Assembly (NCBI GenBank): GCA_013153205.1
Contig: JAADEW010000013.1
Coordinates: 1 to 13,291, forward strand
Direction: 5' to 3'
Length of the DNA: 13,291 bases
DNA from: Deferribacteres bacterium
GTDB taxonomy: Bacteria > Thermosulfidibacterota > Thermosulfidibacteria > Thermosulfidibacterales > Thermosulfidibacteraceae
Numbering within the stretch: position 1 is the stretch's first letter; the number at the start of each line of letters is the position of its first letter. Positions 1-7,517 of this stretch are shown one piece after another. A program made the translations under genes and the position numbers. Under the pieces are notes generated by a model, which had not been told where the DNA came from, searched no databases, and was given only the letters and a program-made list of their open reading frames with translations.

Positions 1-1290
1 ATATACCTTCCCGATGACTTTAACGGCTTTCCCTTGAGGAAGGATTATCCCCTGAGGGGTGATACCGAAAAGCTTATGTATGACGGCGGCTTTAAGACCA
101 GGTTTAAGCCCACTTCAAGGGATACCATGGTGCTCAACATGGGTCCCCAGCACCCGTCCACTCACGGTGTTTTGAGGGTGATACTTGAGCTTGAGGGTGA
201 AACGGTCGTCGATGCGTATCCCATAGTGGGATATCTTCACAGGGGAACGGAAAAGATAGCGGAGCACAAAACCTACTTTCAGGTTTTGCCGCTTACCGAT
301 AGGCTTGATTACCTTGCTCCTCCTTCAAACAACCTTGCTTACATGCTTGCGGTGGAGAAGCTTCTCGGGATAGAGCCGCCTCCCAGAGCCGTTTTTATCC
401 GCGTGATAATGACTGAGCTTGCGAGGATAGCTTCCCATCTTATATGGCTCGGGACCCATGCTATGGATATAGGTGCGGCTACGGTGTTTCTATACACCTT
501 CAGGGAGAGAGAGTTTATATATGAGCTCTGGGAGATGGTAGCGGGTGCGAGATTCCACCAGAGCTATTTCAGAATAGGCGGTGTGAAGGAAGACCTGCCC
601 AAGGGCTTTATACCCAAACTGAAGAGGTTTCTTGACGATTTCCCCAAAAAGATGGAGGAGTATGAAGGGCTTCTGACCAACAACAAAATATGGCGCATGA
701 GAACTGAAGGCGTTGCAGTATTGAGCAAGGAAGACGCCATAAAGTATGGGGCTACCGGTCCGGTTTTGAGAGGCTCTGGTGTTAAATGGGACCTGAGAAA
801 GGCCTATCCTTATTCCGGGTATGACCAGTTCAAGTTTGATATTCCCGTGGGCAAAAACGGCGATACCTTTGACAGGTATCTCGTAAGGCTTGAAGAGATG
901 CGGCAGAGCAGGGAGATATTGAAGCAGGCAGTAGAGATGCTACCAGATGGACCTATAAACCATGAGTCGCGCAAGTACAACTTCCCGCCCGTTGAAGAGG
1001 TGAGGGGAGAGAAGGCTAATATAGAGGCGTTGATTCATCAGTTTAAGCTCGTGATTGAAGGGGTGAGGCCTCCCAAAGGAGAGGTTTATCATGCCGTAGA
1101 GGCTCCCAAGGGGGAGCTTGGATTCTATCTTGTCAGTGATGGAGAGCCGAAGCCTTACAGGATGAAGATAAGGTCTCCTTCCTTTATAAACCTTCAGGCT
1201 CTGCCTCTTCTTGTGAAGGGGCATAAAGTGGCTGACGTTGTTACGGCTATAGGTAGTATTGACATCGTTTTGGGCGAGGTGGACAAGTGA
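1..1290 (+). CDS. nuoCD: NADH-quinone oxidoreductase subunit C/D (NuoC-NuoD fusion), 5' end outside window
   Basis: This is the quinone-site subunit of complex I. The frame is open from base 1, and its first residues (DDFNGFPLRKDYPLRGD) match the conserved C-terminal end of NuoC. It then runs without a stop, through a linker of about 25 residues, into full-length NuoD. The NuoD part shows GPQHPSTHG, whose His belongs to the quinone headgroup site in the family. It also has HRGTEK, TDRLDY (the partner Tyr), and a C-terminus ending GEVDK. A TTG at 34 is an unlikely start: no purine-rich site precedes it and it lies inside NuoC-like sequence. C/D fusions are known, for example in E. coli. NuoD has lost the metal ligands of its hydrogenase ancestor and binds no cluster itself. 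The stop overlaps the nuoE start by four bases (GTGA). The NuoD identity is near certain; the fusion is strongly supported, but most of NuoC is not visible. Confidence 0.95.
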   Translation: MYLPDDFNGFPLRKDYPLRGDTEKLMYDGGFKTRFKPTSRDTMVLNMGPQHPSTHGVLRVILELEGETVVDAYPIVGYLHRGTEKIAEHKTYFQVLPLTDRLDYLAPPSNNLAYMLAVEKLLGIEPPPRAVFIRVIMTELARIASHLIWLGTHAMDIGAATVFLYTFREREFIYELWEMVAGARFHQSYFRIGGVKEDLPKGFIPKLKRFLDDFPKKMEEYEGLLTNNKIWRMRTEGVAVLSKEDAIKYGATGPVLRGSGVKWDLRKAYPYSGYDQFKFDIPVGKNGDTFDRYLVRLEEMRQSREILKQAVEMLPDGPINHESRKYNFPPVEEVRGEKANIEALIHQFKLVIEGVRPPKGEVYHAVEAPKGELGFYLVSDGEPKPYRMKIRSPSFINLQALPLLVKGHKVADVVTAIGSIDIVLGEVDK

Positions 1291-1775
1291 GGGTGGTTAT
1301 AGATAGAAGCTTTGTCAGCGATAAGACCTGGGAGCGGATAGAGAAAGTGATGTCCAGATATCCGGAAAAGAGGTCCGCTCTTCTGCAGGTGCTTCACATT
1401 GTTCAGGATGAAAAGGGGAGCCTTGATTTTGAGGCGATAAAGTTCATAGCGAAGCTGTTTAGGCTTCCTCCCGCTGAGGTGTATAGCGTCGCCAGCTTCT
1501 ATACCATGTATAACTTAAAGCCTGTGGGCAAGTATCTTATACAGGTTTGCACCAATATTTCCTGCCTTATTAACGAGGCGGAAAAGATAGTTGAGCACAT
1601 TGAGAAAAAGCTCGGTATCAAGGTGGGGGAGACTACTCCTGATGGAAAGTTCACCTTAATAACCGTTGAGTGTCTCGGTTCCTGCGGAAAAGCTCCCGCT
1701 ATGATGATAAACAAGGATTATTACGAGAATCTTACCCCTGAAAAGGTGGACCAAATCCTTGATAGCCTTTCGTGA
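1287..1775 (+). CDS. nuoE: NADH-quinone oxidoreductase subunit E (24 kDa, 2Fe-2S)
   Basis: This peripheral-arm subunit has a thioredoxin-like fold and holds the off-path 2Fe-2S cluster N1a, close to FMN in NuoF. The protein is 162 residues, normal for the family. The N-terminal half is helical, with the family motif VASFYTMYN at about residues 67-75. The four cluster ligands are visible as C88 and C93 (CTNISC), then C129 and C133 (CLGSCG). The start is GTG at 1287, overlapping the nuoCD stop as GTGA, with a GAGGTGG Shine-Dalgarno four bases upstream inside the end of nuoCD. This implies translational coupling. No defect is visible. With nuoF directly downstream the pair could also suggest a soluble hydrogenase or formate dehydrogenase module, but the surrounding nuoCD and nuoG-N genes fix it as complex I. 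Confidence 0.97.
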   Translation: MRVVIDRSFVSDKTWERIEKVMSRYPEKRSALLQVLHIVQDEKGSLDFEAIKFIAKLFRLPPAEVYSVASFYTMYNLKPVGKYLIQVCTNISCLINEAEKIVEHIEKKLGIKVGETTPDGKFTLITVECLGSCGKAPAMMINKDYYENLTPEKVDQILDSLS

Positions 1776-1779
1776 GGTG
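1774..1779 (+). promoter_or_regulatory. Ribosome binding site deciding the nuoF start
   Basis: GAGGTG here shares the last two bases of the nuoE stop codon TGA. It lies five bases before ATG 1785, a good distance. It overlaps the possible upstream GTG at 1779, so that GTG cannot be the start served by this site. Confidence 0.75.
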
Positions 1780-1784
1780 TGTGT

Positions 1785-3056
1785 ATGGGAGAGATGAAAC
1801 TTCTTTTGGCAAATGTGGATAAACCTGATTCTGAAAAGCTTGAGACCTTCAGGGCTGCCGGTGGGTATGAGCGTTTGAGGAAAGCCCTCTTTGAGATGAA
1901 GCCTGAGGAGATAGTGGAAGAAGTGAAGAAGTCCGGGCTTAGGGGGCGTGGAGGAGCGGGATTTCCCACTGGTATAAAGTGGGGCTTTATACCCAAGACC
2001 GATGAGCCCAAATACCTCGTGTGTAATGCCGATGAGGGCGAGCCGGGAACCTTTAAGGACAGGGTTATAATAGAGAAGGACCCCCATTTACTGCTTGAAG
2101 GTATAGCCATTTCTGCTTACGCCATAGGAGCGCACGAGGCTTTTATATACATCAGAGGTGAATACGAATACGGAGCGCAGGTTCTTGAAAAGGCCGTGGA
2201 GGAGGCGGAGGCGGCTGGTATAATAGGTAAAAACGCCCTTGGTTCCGGATACGATATAAAGATAACTGTTCACAGAGGAGCCGGAGCTTATGTTTGCGGT
2301 GAGGAGACGGCTCTTCTCAACTCGCTTGAGGGCAGAAGAGGTCATCCAAGAATAAGGCCGCCGTTTCCTGCGTCAAAGGGATTGTATCAGCATCCTACCA
2401 TCATCAATAATGTGGAAACCCTTGCCAGTGTTCCCTTTATAGTGGATAAAGGCGGGGACTGGTATGCCTCTTTGGGCACTGAAAAGAGCAAGGGAACCAA
2501 GCTTTTCTCCATAAGCGGTCACGTTAAAAAGCCCGGTGTCTATGAGCTTGTGCTGGGAACACCCTTTGAGGAGCTCTTATACGACATAGCCGGAGGAATA
2601 CGGGAGGGACATAAGCTCAAAGCCGTAATTCCCGGCGGCTCTTCAACTCCCATGCTAAGAGCCGAGGAGATAGCTGGGGTGCTTCTGGACTATGAGTCTC
2701 TACAGGCGGCGGGCTCCATGCTGGGTTCAGGTGCGGTTATCGTGATGGACGATTCCACCTGTATCGTAAAGGCTGTCTATAGAATGGCCAAGTTTTACGA
2801 GCATGAATCCTGTGGGCAGTGCACTCCCTGCAGGGAAGGGACGAGGTGGATAGTCCAGATTCTCACCCGTATTATGAAAGGACAGGGGAGAATGGAGGAT
2901 TTGGATGTTCTCCTTGATATATCCGAGATTATGGGCGGCAATTGCCTCTGCCCGCTGGGGGATGCCGCTTTGGGTCCTCTGGTGAGCGGAATTAAGAAGT
3001 TTAGAGATGAGTTTGAATATCACATAAAGCATGGCACATGTCCTGTGGGAGGTTAA
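1785..3056 (+). CDS. nuoF: NADH-quinone oxidoreductase subunit F (51 kDa, NADH/FMN/4Fe-4S)
   Basis: This is the electron entry subunit: it binds NADH, reduces FMN and passes electrons to 4Fe-4S cluster N3. From ATG 1785 it has 423 residues, the usual length. The FMN/NADH-binding Rossmann-like domain shows GLRGRGGAGFPTG (about 51-63), NADEGEPGTFKDR (about 82-94) and GAYVCGEETALLNSLEGRRG (about 167-186). An SLBB ubiquitin-like domain follows (about 238-275). The C-terminal helical domain has ESCGQCTPCREG, giving cluster ligands C343, C346 and C349, and the fourth ligand C389 in CPLGDAA. An additional Cys (C387) sits two residues before it. The frame is open a little further, to GTG 1779, but ATG 1785 fits the Shine-Dalgarno and the family N-terminus (MKLLL). 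Nine bases separate it from nuoE and three from nuoG. Confidence 0.98.
   Translation: MGEMKLLLANVDKPDSEKLETFRAAGGYERLRKALFEMKPEEIVEEVKKSGLRGRGGAGFPTGIKWGFIPKTDEPKYLVCNADEGEPGTFKDRVIIEKDPHLLLEGIAISAYAIGAHEAFIYIRGEYEYGAQVLEKAVEEAEAAGIIGKNALGSGYDIKITVHRGAGAYVCGEETALLNSLEGRRGHPRIRPPFPASKGLYQHPTIINNVETLASVPFIVDKGGDWYASLGTEKSKGTKLFSISGHVKKPGVYELVLGTPFEELLYDIAGGIREGHKLKAVIPGGSSTPMLRAEEIAGVLLDYESLQAAGSMLGSGAVIVMDDSTCIVKAVYRMAKFYEHESCGQCTPCREGTRWIVQILTRIMKGQGRMEDLDVLLDISEIMGGNCLCPLGDAALGPLVSGIKKFRDEFEYHIKHGTCPVGG
3047..3053 (+). promoter_or_regulatory. Ribosome binding site for the TTG start of nuoG
   Basis: GGGAGGT inside the last codons of nuoF lies six bases before TTG 3060 and abuts the nuoF stop TAA (3054-3056). 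Its strength and spacing support the rare TTG start of nuoG. No other start nearby keeps the N-terminal 2Fe-2S domain complete. Confidence 0.8.
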
Positions 3057-3059
3057 CAG

Positions 3060-5264
3060 TTGAGCACGGTTAAGGTTACCATAGATGGAATAACCGTAGA
3101 GGTATCACCTGCTGCCACGGTTTTGGAAGCCGCTAAAGTTGCAGGGGTTGATATACCGTATTTCTGTTATCATCCTCATCTTAAACCTGCGGGATTGTGC
3201 AGGATGTGTCTCGTTGAGATTGAGGGAATGCCGAAACTTGCTCCTGCCTGCGTGACCCAGGTGAGAGATGGGATGGTGGTTTACACAAAATCTGATAAGG
3301 TCAGAAAGGCTCAGGAAGGCGTTATAGAGTTTCAACTGCTTCATCATCCCCTTGATTGTCCCATATGCGACCAGGCGGGAGAGTGTGCTTTGCAGGACAT
3401 AACCTTCAGATACGGCAAAGCCACCAGCCGTTTTATTGAGGAAAAAGAGCTTTATCCCACCAAATTTTACGGTCCCCTTATCGTGCATGAGCAGTCTCGC
3501 TGTATCCTGTGTAAGAGGTGCGTGAGGTTCAGCACTGAGGTGATGGGGGGAGCCGACTGGAATGTTTACTGGAGAGCGGCCCATTCCATCATTGGTGCCT
3601 ACGAAAAGGATGTTGTGGCGAACTATTTCACGGCGAATCTGGTTGAGGTCTGTCCTGTTGGTGCAATCACTTCAAGGCTTTATAGATACAAGACCAGAAT
3701 ATGGAAGCTTGAGTTTAGTGAGTCCGTCTGTCCCAACTGTGAGCTTGCCTGTTCAGTTGACCTTGGTGTCAGGGAGAACAGGCTATACAAGGTGAAGCAC
3801 AACAACCCCCATCCCACTCCTTGGATGTGTGATAAGGCCTATTTCGCCTTTGATTATGTGAACCATTCTGAAAGGATAGTCTGGACCCTGAAGAGGGAAG
3901 GGGACAAGATGGTCTCCGTCTCCTCTTCCGATGCGGTTTCTGAGATAGCCTCCAGGCTTTCCGAATATAGAGGAAAGATAGGGTTTGTGGTGGACGCCTC
4001 TGTCTCCTTTGAGGATGCGCTGAAGGTAAGGGCTCTGGCTGAAGCTCTGGAGTGCAGGGACTGTGATTACAGGGTTTACGGTGAGGATTACCTTCCGCTG
4101 GAAGGCAGTGTAAAAAGCCTTTCTGATATAGAATCCGCCAGAGCCGTTGCTGTGTTTTGCGGAGATGTAGGTATCAGCCATCCGGTTCTTGCCCTCTCCA
4201 TGGCTAAAGCAAAGATGGCCGGGACAAAGGTTGCTGTGGTTTCGAGTTTTGATACCTATCTGGGCGAGAGGGCTACGGAATACATCGTTCCGCTTCCTTC
4301 AAAGGAGGCTGACTGCGTTGAGGCACTGCTTGATGGTTCCTACCGCGATGACTTGGGAGTGGATAAATCCGAGTTTGAACGGGTTCTGGAGATAGTAAAG
4401 GAGGCTGAGGTTTTTGTAGTTGGAACGAGGGCTGATGCGTATCTCCGGAACAGGATAAAGGGATTTGCTGAAGGCGCCGGTAAAAAGGTTCTCTTTTTGA
4501 ATACCGGCTCCAACGCCCTGGGTATGTGCAGGGCAGGGCTCTTTTCTGAAGGGGTGGGCAATATCCTTGAGAAGGTGAAGGCGGGTGAGCTCAAGGCCCT
4601 TTTTGTGTTTAATGCGGACCTCTTCAACACCTATCCCAACAGGGAGCTGGTAAAAGAGGCTCTGGAGAGCGTTGAGTTCATGGTGGTTTCCGATGTTTTC
4701 TTCACCGATACCGCTTCCTATGCTGACTTCTTCCTTCCGGCTACAACTTTCGCTGAGGCTGATGGAACGGTCTTTGACCTTTTCGGGAACGAGAGGAAGA
4801 GAAAGAGGGTGGTGGTTCCCACAGAGGATGTGAAGGATATATCGGCTTGGATTGAGCTTATAGCAGATGCCGGAGAAATTTCGCTACCGGATGTGCAGGA
4901 AAAGGAGCCCTCTGTAGCCGTGGTTGAGAAAAAGGCTGAGCCTCTTGATGGAAAGGGGCTTGAGGCTTTGGTGGTGTTTCCCTTCTACAGAAGTGCCCTT
5001 TATTCCAACTGGTGCTCCAAGTTCTCAGAGGTTTCGTCTTCTCCTGTGGTGCATCTCTCTCTGGAGGACGCTTCGCGTTTGGGTGTTTCTAAAGGGGATA
5101 AGGTGGTGGTGGAGTCCTCGGGGTTGAAGTTTGAGTTTGAAGCCGCTCTGGAGGAGTTTCTGCCTGAAGGTGCATGTGTGCTTGAGGCTGGCTTTGATAG
5201 ATTTCCCGTTACGGCTTTGCTTAAAGGAAGCTGGTTAACTAAGGTTGAGATAAAAAAGGCTTGA
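3060..5264 (+). CDS. nuoG: NADH-quinone oxidoreductase subunit G (75 kDa, multi-cluster)
   Basis: This is the electron-wire subunit, 734 residues, shorter than E. coli NuoG (about 908). The N-terminal 2Fe-2S ferredoxin domain has C36, C47, C50 and C64 (N1b). The next motif, H96-X3-C100-X2-C103-X5-C109, is the His-ligated cluster N5. C148, C151, C154 and C198 bind N4. C224, C227, C231 and C257 (CX2CX3CX25C) would bind N7, the off-path cluster kept in E. coli and Thermus but lost in mitochondria. From about 258 to 605 lies a molybdopterin-oxidoreductase-like fold, presumably without cofactor. Residues about 665-731 resemble the molybdopterin-dinucleotide-binding barrel. Where many family members have a GT-x-N-x-EGR-type loop, this protein reads GTVFDLFGNERKRKR (569-583). 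The start is TTG with a strong Shine-Dalgarno. Eight bases precede nuoH. Confidence 0.97.
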   Translation: MSTVKVTIDGITVEVSPAATVLEAAKVAGVDIPYFCYHPHLKPAGLCRMCLVEIEGMPKLAPACVTQVRDGMVVYTKSDKVRKAQEGVIEFQLLHHPLDCPICDQAGECALQDITFRYGKATSRFIEEKELYPTKFYGPLIVHEQSRCILCKRCVRFSTEVMGGADWNVYWRAAHSIIGAYEKDVVANYFTANLVEVCPVGAITSRLYRYKTRIWKLEFSESVCPNCELACSVDLGVRENRLYKVKHNNPHPTPWMCDKAYFAFDYVNHSERIVWTLKREGDKMVSVSSSDAVSEIASRLSEYRGKIGFVVDASVSFEDALKVRALAEALECRDCDYRVYGEDYLPLEGSVKSLSDIESARAVAVFCGDVGISHPVLALSMAKAKMAGTKVAVVSSFDTYLGERATEYIVPLPSKEADCVEALLDGSYRDDLGVDKSEFERVLEIVKEAEVFVVGTRADAYLRNRIKGFAEGAGKKVLFLNTGSNALGMCRAGLFSEGVGNILEKVKAGELKALFVFNADLFNTYPNRELVKEALESVEFMVVSDVFFTDTASYADFFLPATTFAEADGTVFDLFGNERKRKRVVVPTEDVKDISAWIELIADAGEISLPDVQEKEPSVAVVEKKAEPLDGKGLEALVVFPFYRSALYSNWCSKFSEVSSSPVVHLSLEDASRLGVSKGDKVVVESSGLKFEFEAALEEFLPEGACVLEAGFDRFPVTALLKGSWLTKVEIKKA

Positions 5265-5272
5265 GGTGAGCT

Positions 5273-6280
5273 ATGCTGGTTGCAATTGCGATAACGGTGG
5301 TTAAGCTTCTCATATACTTTGGGGTTTTGATGACTATTGTGGCTTACGGCACCCTTGCGGAGAGGAAGGTGGCCGGCCACATTCAGGACAGGCTGGGTCC
5401 GCTTCACTGCGGGCCTCACGGGCTTCTACAGCCTCTTGCCGATGGAATAAAGCTTTTCTTCAAAGAGGATATAACCGCATCCAAATCCGATAAGGTGCTT
5501 TATTATCTGGCTCCGGTTATTGCTGTGGTGCCGGCGATACTGGTTCTGGGAGTGATACCTATTGGGGATTACATAACCATTGCGGGAAAGAAGATTTCCC
5601 TTTCCATTGCCGATATAAACGTCGCCCTTCTTTACTTCCTTGGCGTTTCGTCCTTCGGAGTTTATGCCATTATGCTTGGCGGTTGGGCTGGTAATTCCAA
5701 GTACCCCCTTCTGGGAGGGTTGCGTTCTGCCGCTCAGTTTTTGAGCTATGAGCTTTTGCTGGGTCTTTCGGTTATCGGGGTGGTTATGCTTGTGGGCTCT
5801 TTCAGCCTGAAGGAGATAGTCCACTACCAGAAGGATATGTGGCTTTTCATAAAACAGCCTGTGGCTTTCATAATCTACATGATAGCCGCTATAGCCGAGC
5901 TTAACAGGGCGCCTTTTGACCTTCCTGAAGCTGAATCCGAGCTCGTCGGCGGTTATCACACGGAATACAGCAGTATGAAGTTTGCCATGTTTTTCATGGG
6001 TGAATATGCGAACATGGTGGTCTCTTCTGCTATTGCCACCTGTCTGTTTCTGGGGGGATGGTATGCACCTTCTCACTATCTCTCTTTCATTCCCGGGCCC
6101 ATATGGTTTCTGCTGAAGGTTTTTGCCCTGTTCTTCTTCATGCTGTGGATTAGGTGGACTTATCCGAGGTTTAGATATGACCAGCTCATGGGATTCTGCT
6201 GGAAGTATCTTCTGCCTTTTTCCCTGATAAACATTCTTGGCACGGGGCTTGTGGTTATTCTTAGGAGCGGAGGGCTTTAA
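5273..6280 (+). CDS. nuoH: NADH-quinone oxidoreductase subunit H (membrane heel)
   Basis: This integral membrane subunit joins the two arms, forms the entrance and wall of the quinone cavity, and starts the proton path (E-channel). It has 335 residues, and the family has eight transmembrane helices. Visible signatures are AERKVAGHIQDRLGP (about 29-43) and the SKYPLLGGLRSAAQFLSYE block (about 142-160). The acidic cytoplasmic loop AELNRAPFDLPEAESELVGG (208-227) continues into YHTEYSSMKF, with GEY at 243-245. These carry the conserved Glu and Arg residues of the quinone cavity. The start is ATG, with GAGGTG at 5263-5268 overlapping the nuoG stop. The stop codon directly abuts the nuoI ATG. No anomaly seen. 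Confidence 0.98.
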   Translation: MLVAIAITVVKLLIYFGVLMTIVAYGTLAERKVAGHIQDRLGPLHCGPHGLLQPLADGIKLFFKEDITASKSDKVLYYLAPVIAVVPAILVLGVIPIGDYITIAGKKISLSIADINVALLYFLGVSSFGVYAIMLGGWAGNSKYPLLGGLRSAAQFLSYELLLGLSVIGVVMLVGSFSLKEIVHYQKDMWLFIKQPVAFIIYMIAAIAELNRAPFDLPEAESELVGGYHTEYSSMKFAMFFMGEYANMVVSSAIATCLFLGGWYAPSHYLSFIPGPIWFLLKVFALFFFMLWIRWTYPRFRYDQLMGFCWKYLLPFSLINILGTGLVVILRSGGL

Positions 6281-6697
6281 ATGATAGGACCGCTTATAAA
6301 GGGATTAAGAATCACATTTGGACACCTGTTTAAACCGGCTATTACGGTGAAGTATCCTTATGAAAAGAGGGAAGTGGCTAAGAGATGGCGCGGCAGGCAT
6401 CTCTTAAGGGTTGATGAGCAAGGGCGTGAGCTCTGCTGTTATTGCGGGTTGTGTGAAGCCGTGTGTCCGGCGAATGCTATAAGGATATACGGAATGGAAG
6501 ACCCCACTTTTACAAGGTCCGATGTGGGTAAGATAGCGGAGATATATGAGATAGATTACAGACGCTGTATATTTTGCGGATTTTGTGCGGAAGCATGTCC
6601 CAGAGGAGCGATTGTACTTACCACCGATTATGAGCTTGCAGAGCCTGAAAGGGAAAAGCTTTTGCAGACCAAAGAAGTACTTTTGGAGAAGAGGTAA
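6281..6697 (+). CDS. nuoI: NADH-quinone oxidoreductase subunit I (2x 4Fe-4S)
   Basis: This ferredoxin-like subunit holds clusters N6a and N6b, which carry electrons from NuoG towards N2 in NuoB. It has 138 residues, a compact member of the family (E. coli is about 180). The N-terminus (about 1-25) resembles the amphipathic membrane-contact helices of NuoI. The two ferredoxin motifs are C52-x2-C55-x2-C58-x3-C62-P and C96-x2-C99-x2-C102-x3-C106-P. In such pairs the fourth Cys of each motif ligates the other cluster. An extra Cys (C53) sits next to the first ligand. The start ATG follows the nuoH stop with no gap, and purine-rich GGAG/GGAGGG elements lie in the end of nuoH. The stop overlaps the nuoJ ribosome site. 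Confidence 0.98.
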   Translation: MIGPLIKGLRITFGHLFKPAITVKYPYEKREVAKRWRGRHLLRVDEQGRELCCYCGLCEAVCPANAIRIYGMEDPTFTRSDVGKIAEIYEIDYRRCIFCGFCAEACPRGAIVLTTDYELAEPEREKLLQTKEVLLEKR

Positions 6698-6700
6698 GCC

Positions 6701-7195
6701 ATGGGGATTTATGAGCTGTCCTTTATTGCGTTTGGCTTGATAGTTTTTCTTTCCGGAGTTGGGGTGGTGGCTTTGAAGAATCCGGTGCATTCTGCTTTAG
6801 CTTTGCTTGCCAACCTGACCCTTACGGCGGTTTTGTATCTCTCTTATCTTTCGGCTCCCTTTTTGGGAGTGGTTCAGATAATCGTGTATGTGGGAGCAAT
6901 CCTTGTATTTATCCTTTTCGTGATAATGCTTATGAATGTGAGAAAAGAAGACATAACAGAAACCCTGCTTTCACCGAGGCTCCTCTTTGGGCTTGGAGCT
7001 GTGGTGGTTTTCGTTGCACAGATACTTGCTCTGAACATCTTCGTCTCAGGCAGTGCGCAGGGTGCCAAATACATACACGCAAAAGACATTGCGGATTTGT
7101 TGTTTACCAAATACGTATTGCCTTTTGAGCTTGTTTCTGTCCTTATTTTTGCTGCTGCCTGTGGAGCCATAGCTTTGGCTAAGAAAAGGATGTGA
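6701..7195 (+). CDS. nuoJ: NADH-quinone oxidoreductase subunit J (membrane)
   Basis: This membrane subunit lies between the heel and the first pump and has five helices in the family. It has 164 residues. The family pattern is visible: LKNPVHSALALL (about 25-36), then the third helix QIIVYVGAILVFILFVIMLM (59-78). Y63 lies in the conserved region whose helix contains a pi-bulge in known structures. The last helix begins YVLPFELVSVL (138-148). Q59 stands where E. coli has Glu; Gln is also found in other lineages as far as I recall, so I do not treat this as a defect. The start is ATG three bases after nuoI, with the GAAGAGG ribosome site inside the nuoI end. Eight bases separate it from nuoK. 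Confidence 0.96.
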   Translation: MGIYELSFIAFGLIVFLSGVGVVALKNPVHSALALLANLTLTAVLYLSYLSAPFLGVVQIIVYVGAILVFILFVIMLMNVRKEDITETLLSPRLLFGLGAVVVFVAQILALNIFVSGSAQGAKYIHAKDIADLLFTKYVLPFELVSVLIFAAACGAIALAKKRM

Positions 7196-7203
7196 GGTGT
7201 TAG

Positions 7204-7506
7204 ATGATTCCCGTTAGCTGGATATTCGCGTTGAGCGTTTTGGTCTTTGCCACCGGGGCTTTGGGGGTTCTTATAAGGAAGAATGCTATCGTGATGTTTT
7301 TGTGCATAGAGCTTATGTTGAATGGCGCCAACATATTCTTTGTGGGTGTTTCCAAGATGAGGGGAGCCGCCGAGGGGCATATATTTGTCCTTTTTATGAT
7401 GGCTATAGCCGCTGCTGAAGCTGCCATTGGCATGGCTATAATAACGGCTTTCTACAGAAGGAAGGGCGGCGTAGAGGTTGACAGAGCCGACTTAATGAAG
7501 TGGTAG
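7204..7506 (+). CDS. nuoK: NADH-quinone oxidoreductase subunit K (MrpC-like)
   Basis: This small membrane subunit has three helices and is homologous to MrpC of Na+/H+ antiporters. It is exactly 100 residues, as in E. coli. The two intramembrane glutamates needed for proton transfer are present at the same numbers as in E. coli: E36 (MFLCIELMLNGAN) and E72 (AAAEAAIGMAI). The start is ATG, with TGAGGTG (7193-7199) formed on the nuoJ stop codon. The stop codon TAG is the first part of the nuoL ribosome site. Confidence 0.97.
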   Translation: MIPVSWIFALSVLVFATGALGVLIRKNAIVMFLCIELMLNGANIFFVGVSKMRGAAEGHIFVLFMMAIAAAEAAIGMAIITAFYRRKGGVEVDRADLMKW

Positions 7507-7510
7507 GAGG
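7505..7510 (+). promoter_or_regulatory. Ribosome binding site deciding the nuoL start
   Basis: AGGAGG, whose first two bases are the end of the nuoK stop TAG, lies seven bases before ATG 7518. The frame is open to a GTG at 7500, but that GTG is upstream of this site, so ATG 7518 is the supported start. Confidence 0.8.
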
Positions 7511-7517
7511 AAACGGT

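Noticed and set aside
34..1290. A stand-alone nuoD beginning at TTG 34
   Set aside because: No ribosome site precedes it, the frame is open further upstream, and the residues on both sides of the TTG belong to the NuoC C-terminal motif.
1287..5264. nuoE-F-G as a hydrogenase or formate dehydrogenase diaphorase module
   Set aside because: They are embedded between nuoCD and nuoH-N in canonical order, and NuoG has the full complex I cluster set including N7, so complex I is the better reading.
5426..6076. A 216-codon minus-strand frame opposite nuoH
   Set aside because: It lies within a clear nuoH gene, its translation shows no family motif, and it is best explained as an antisense shadow.
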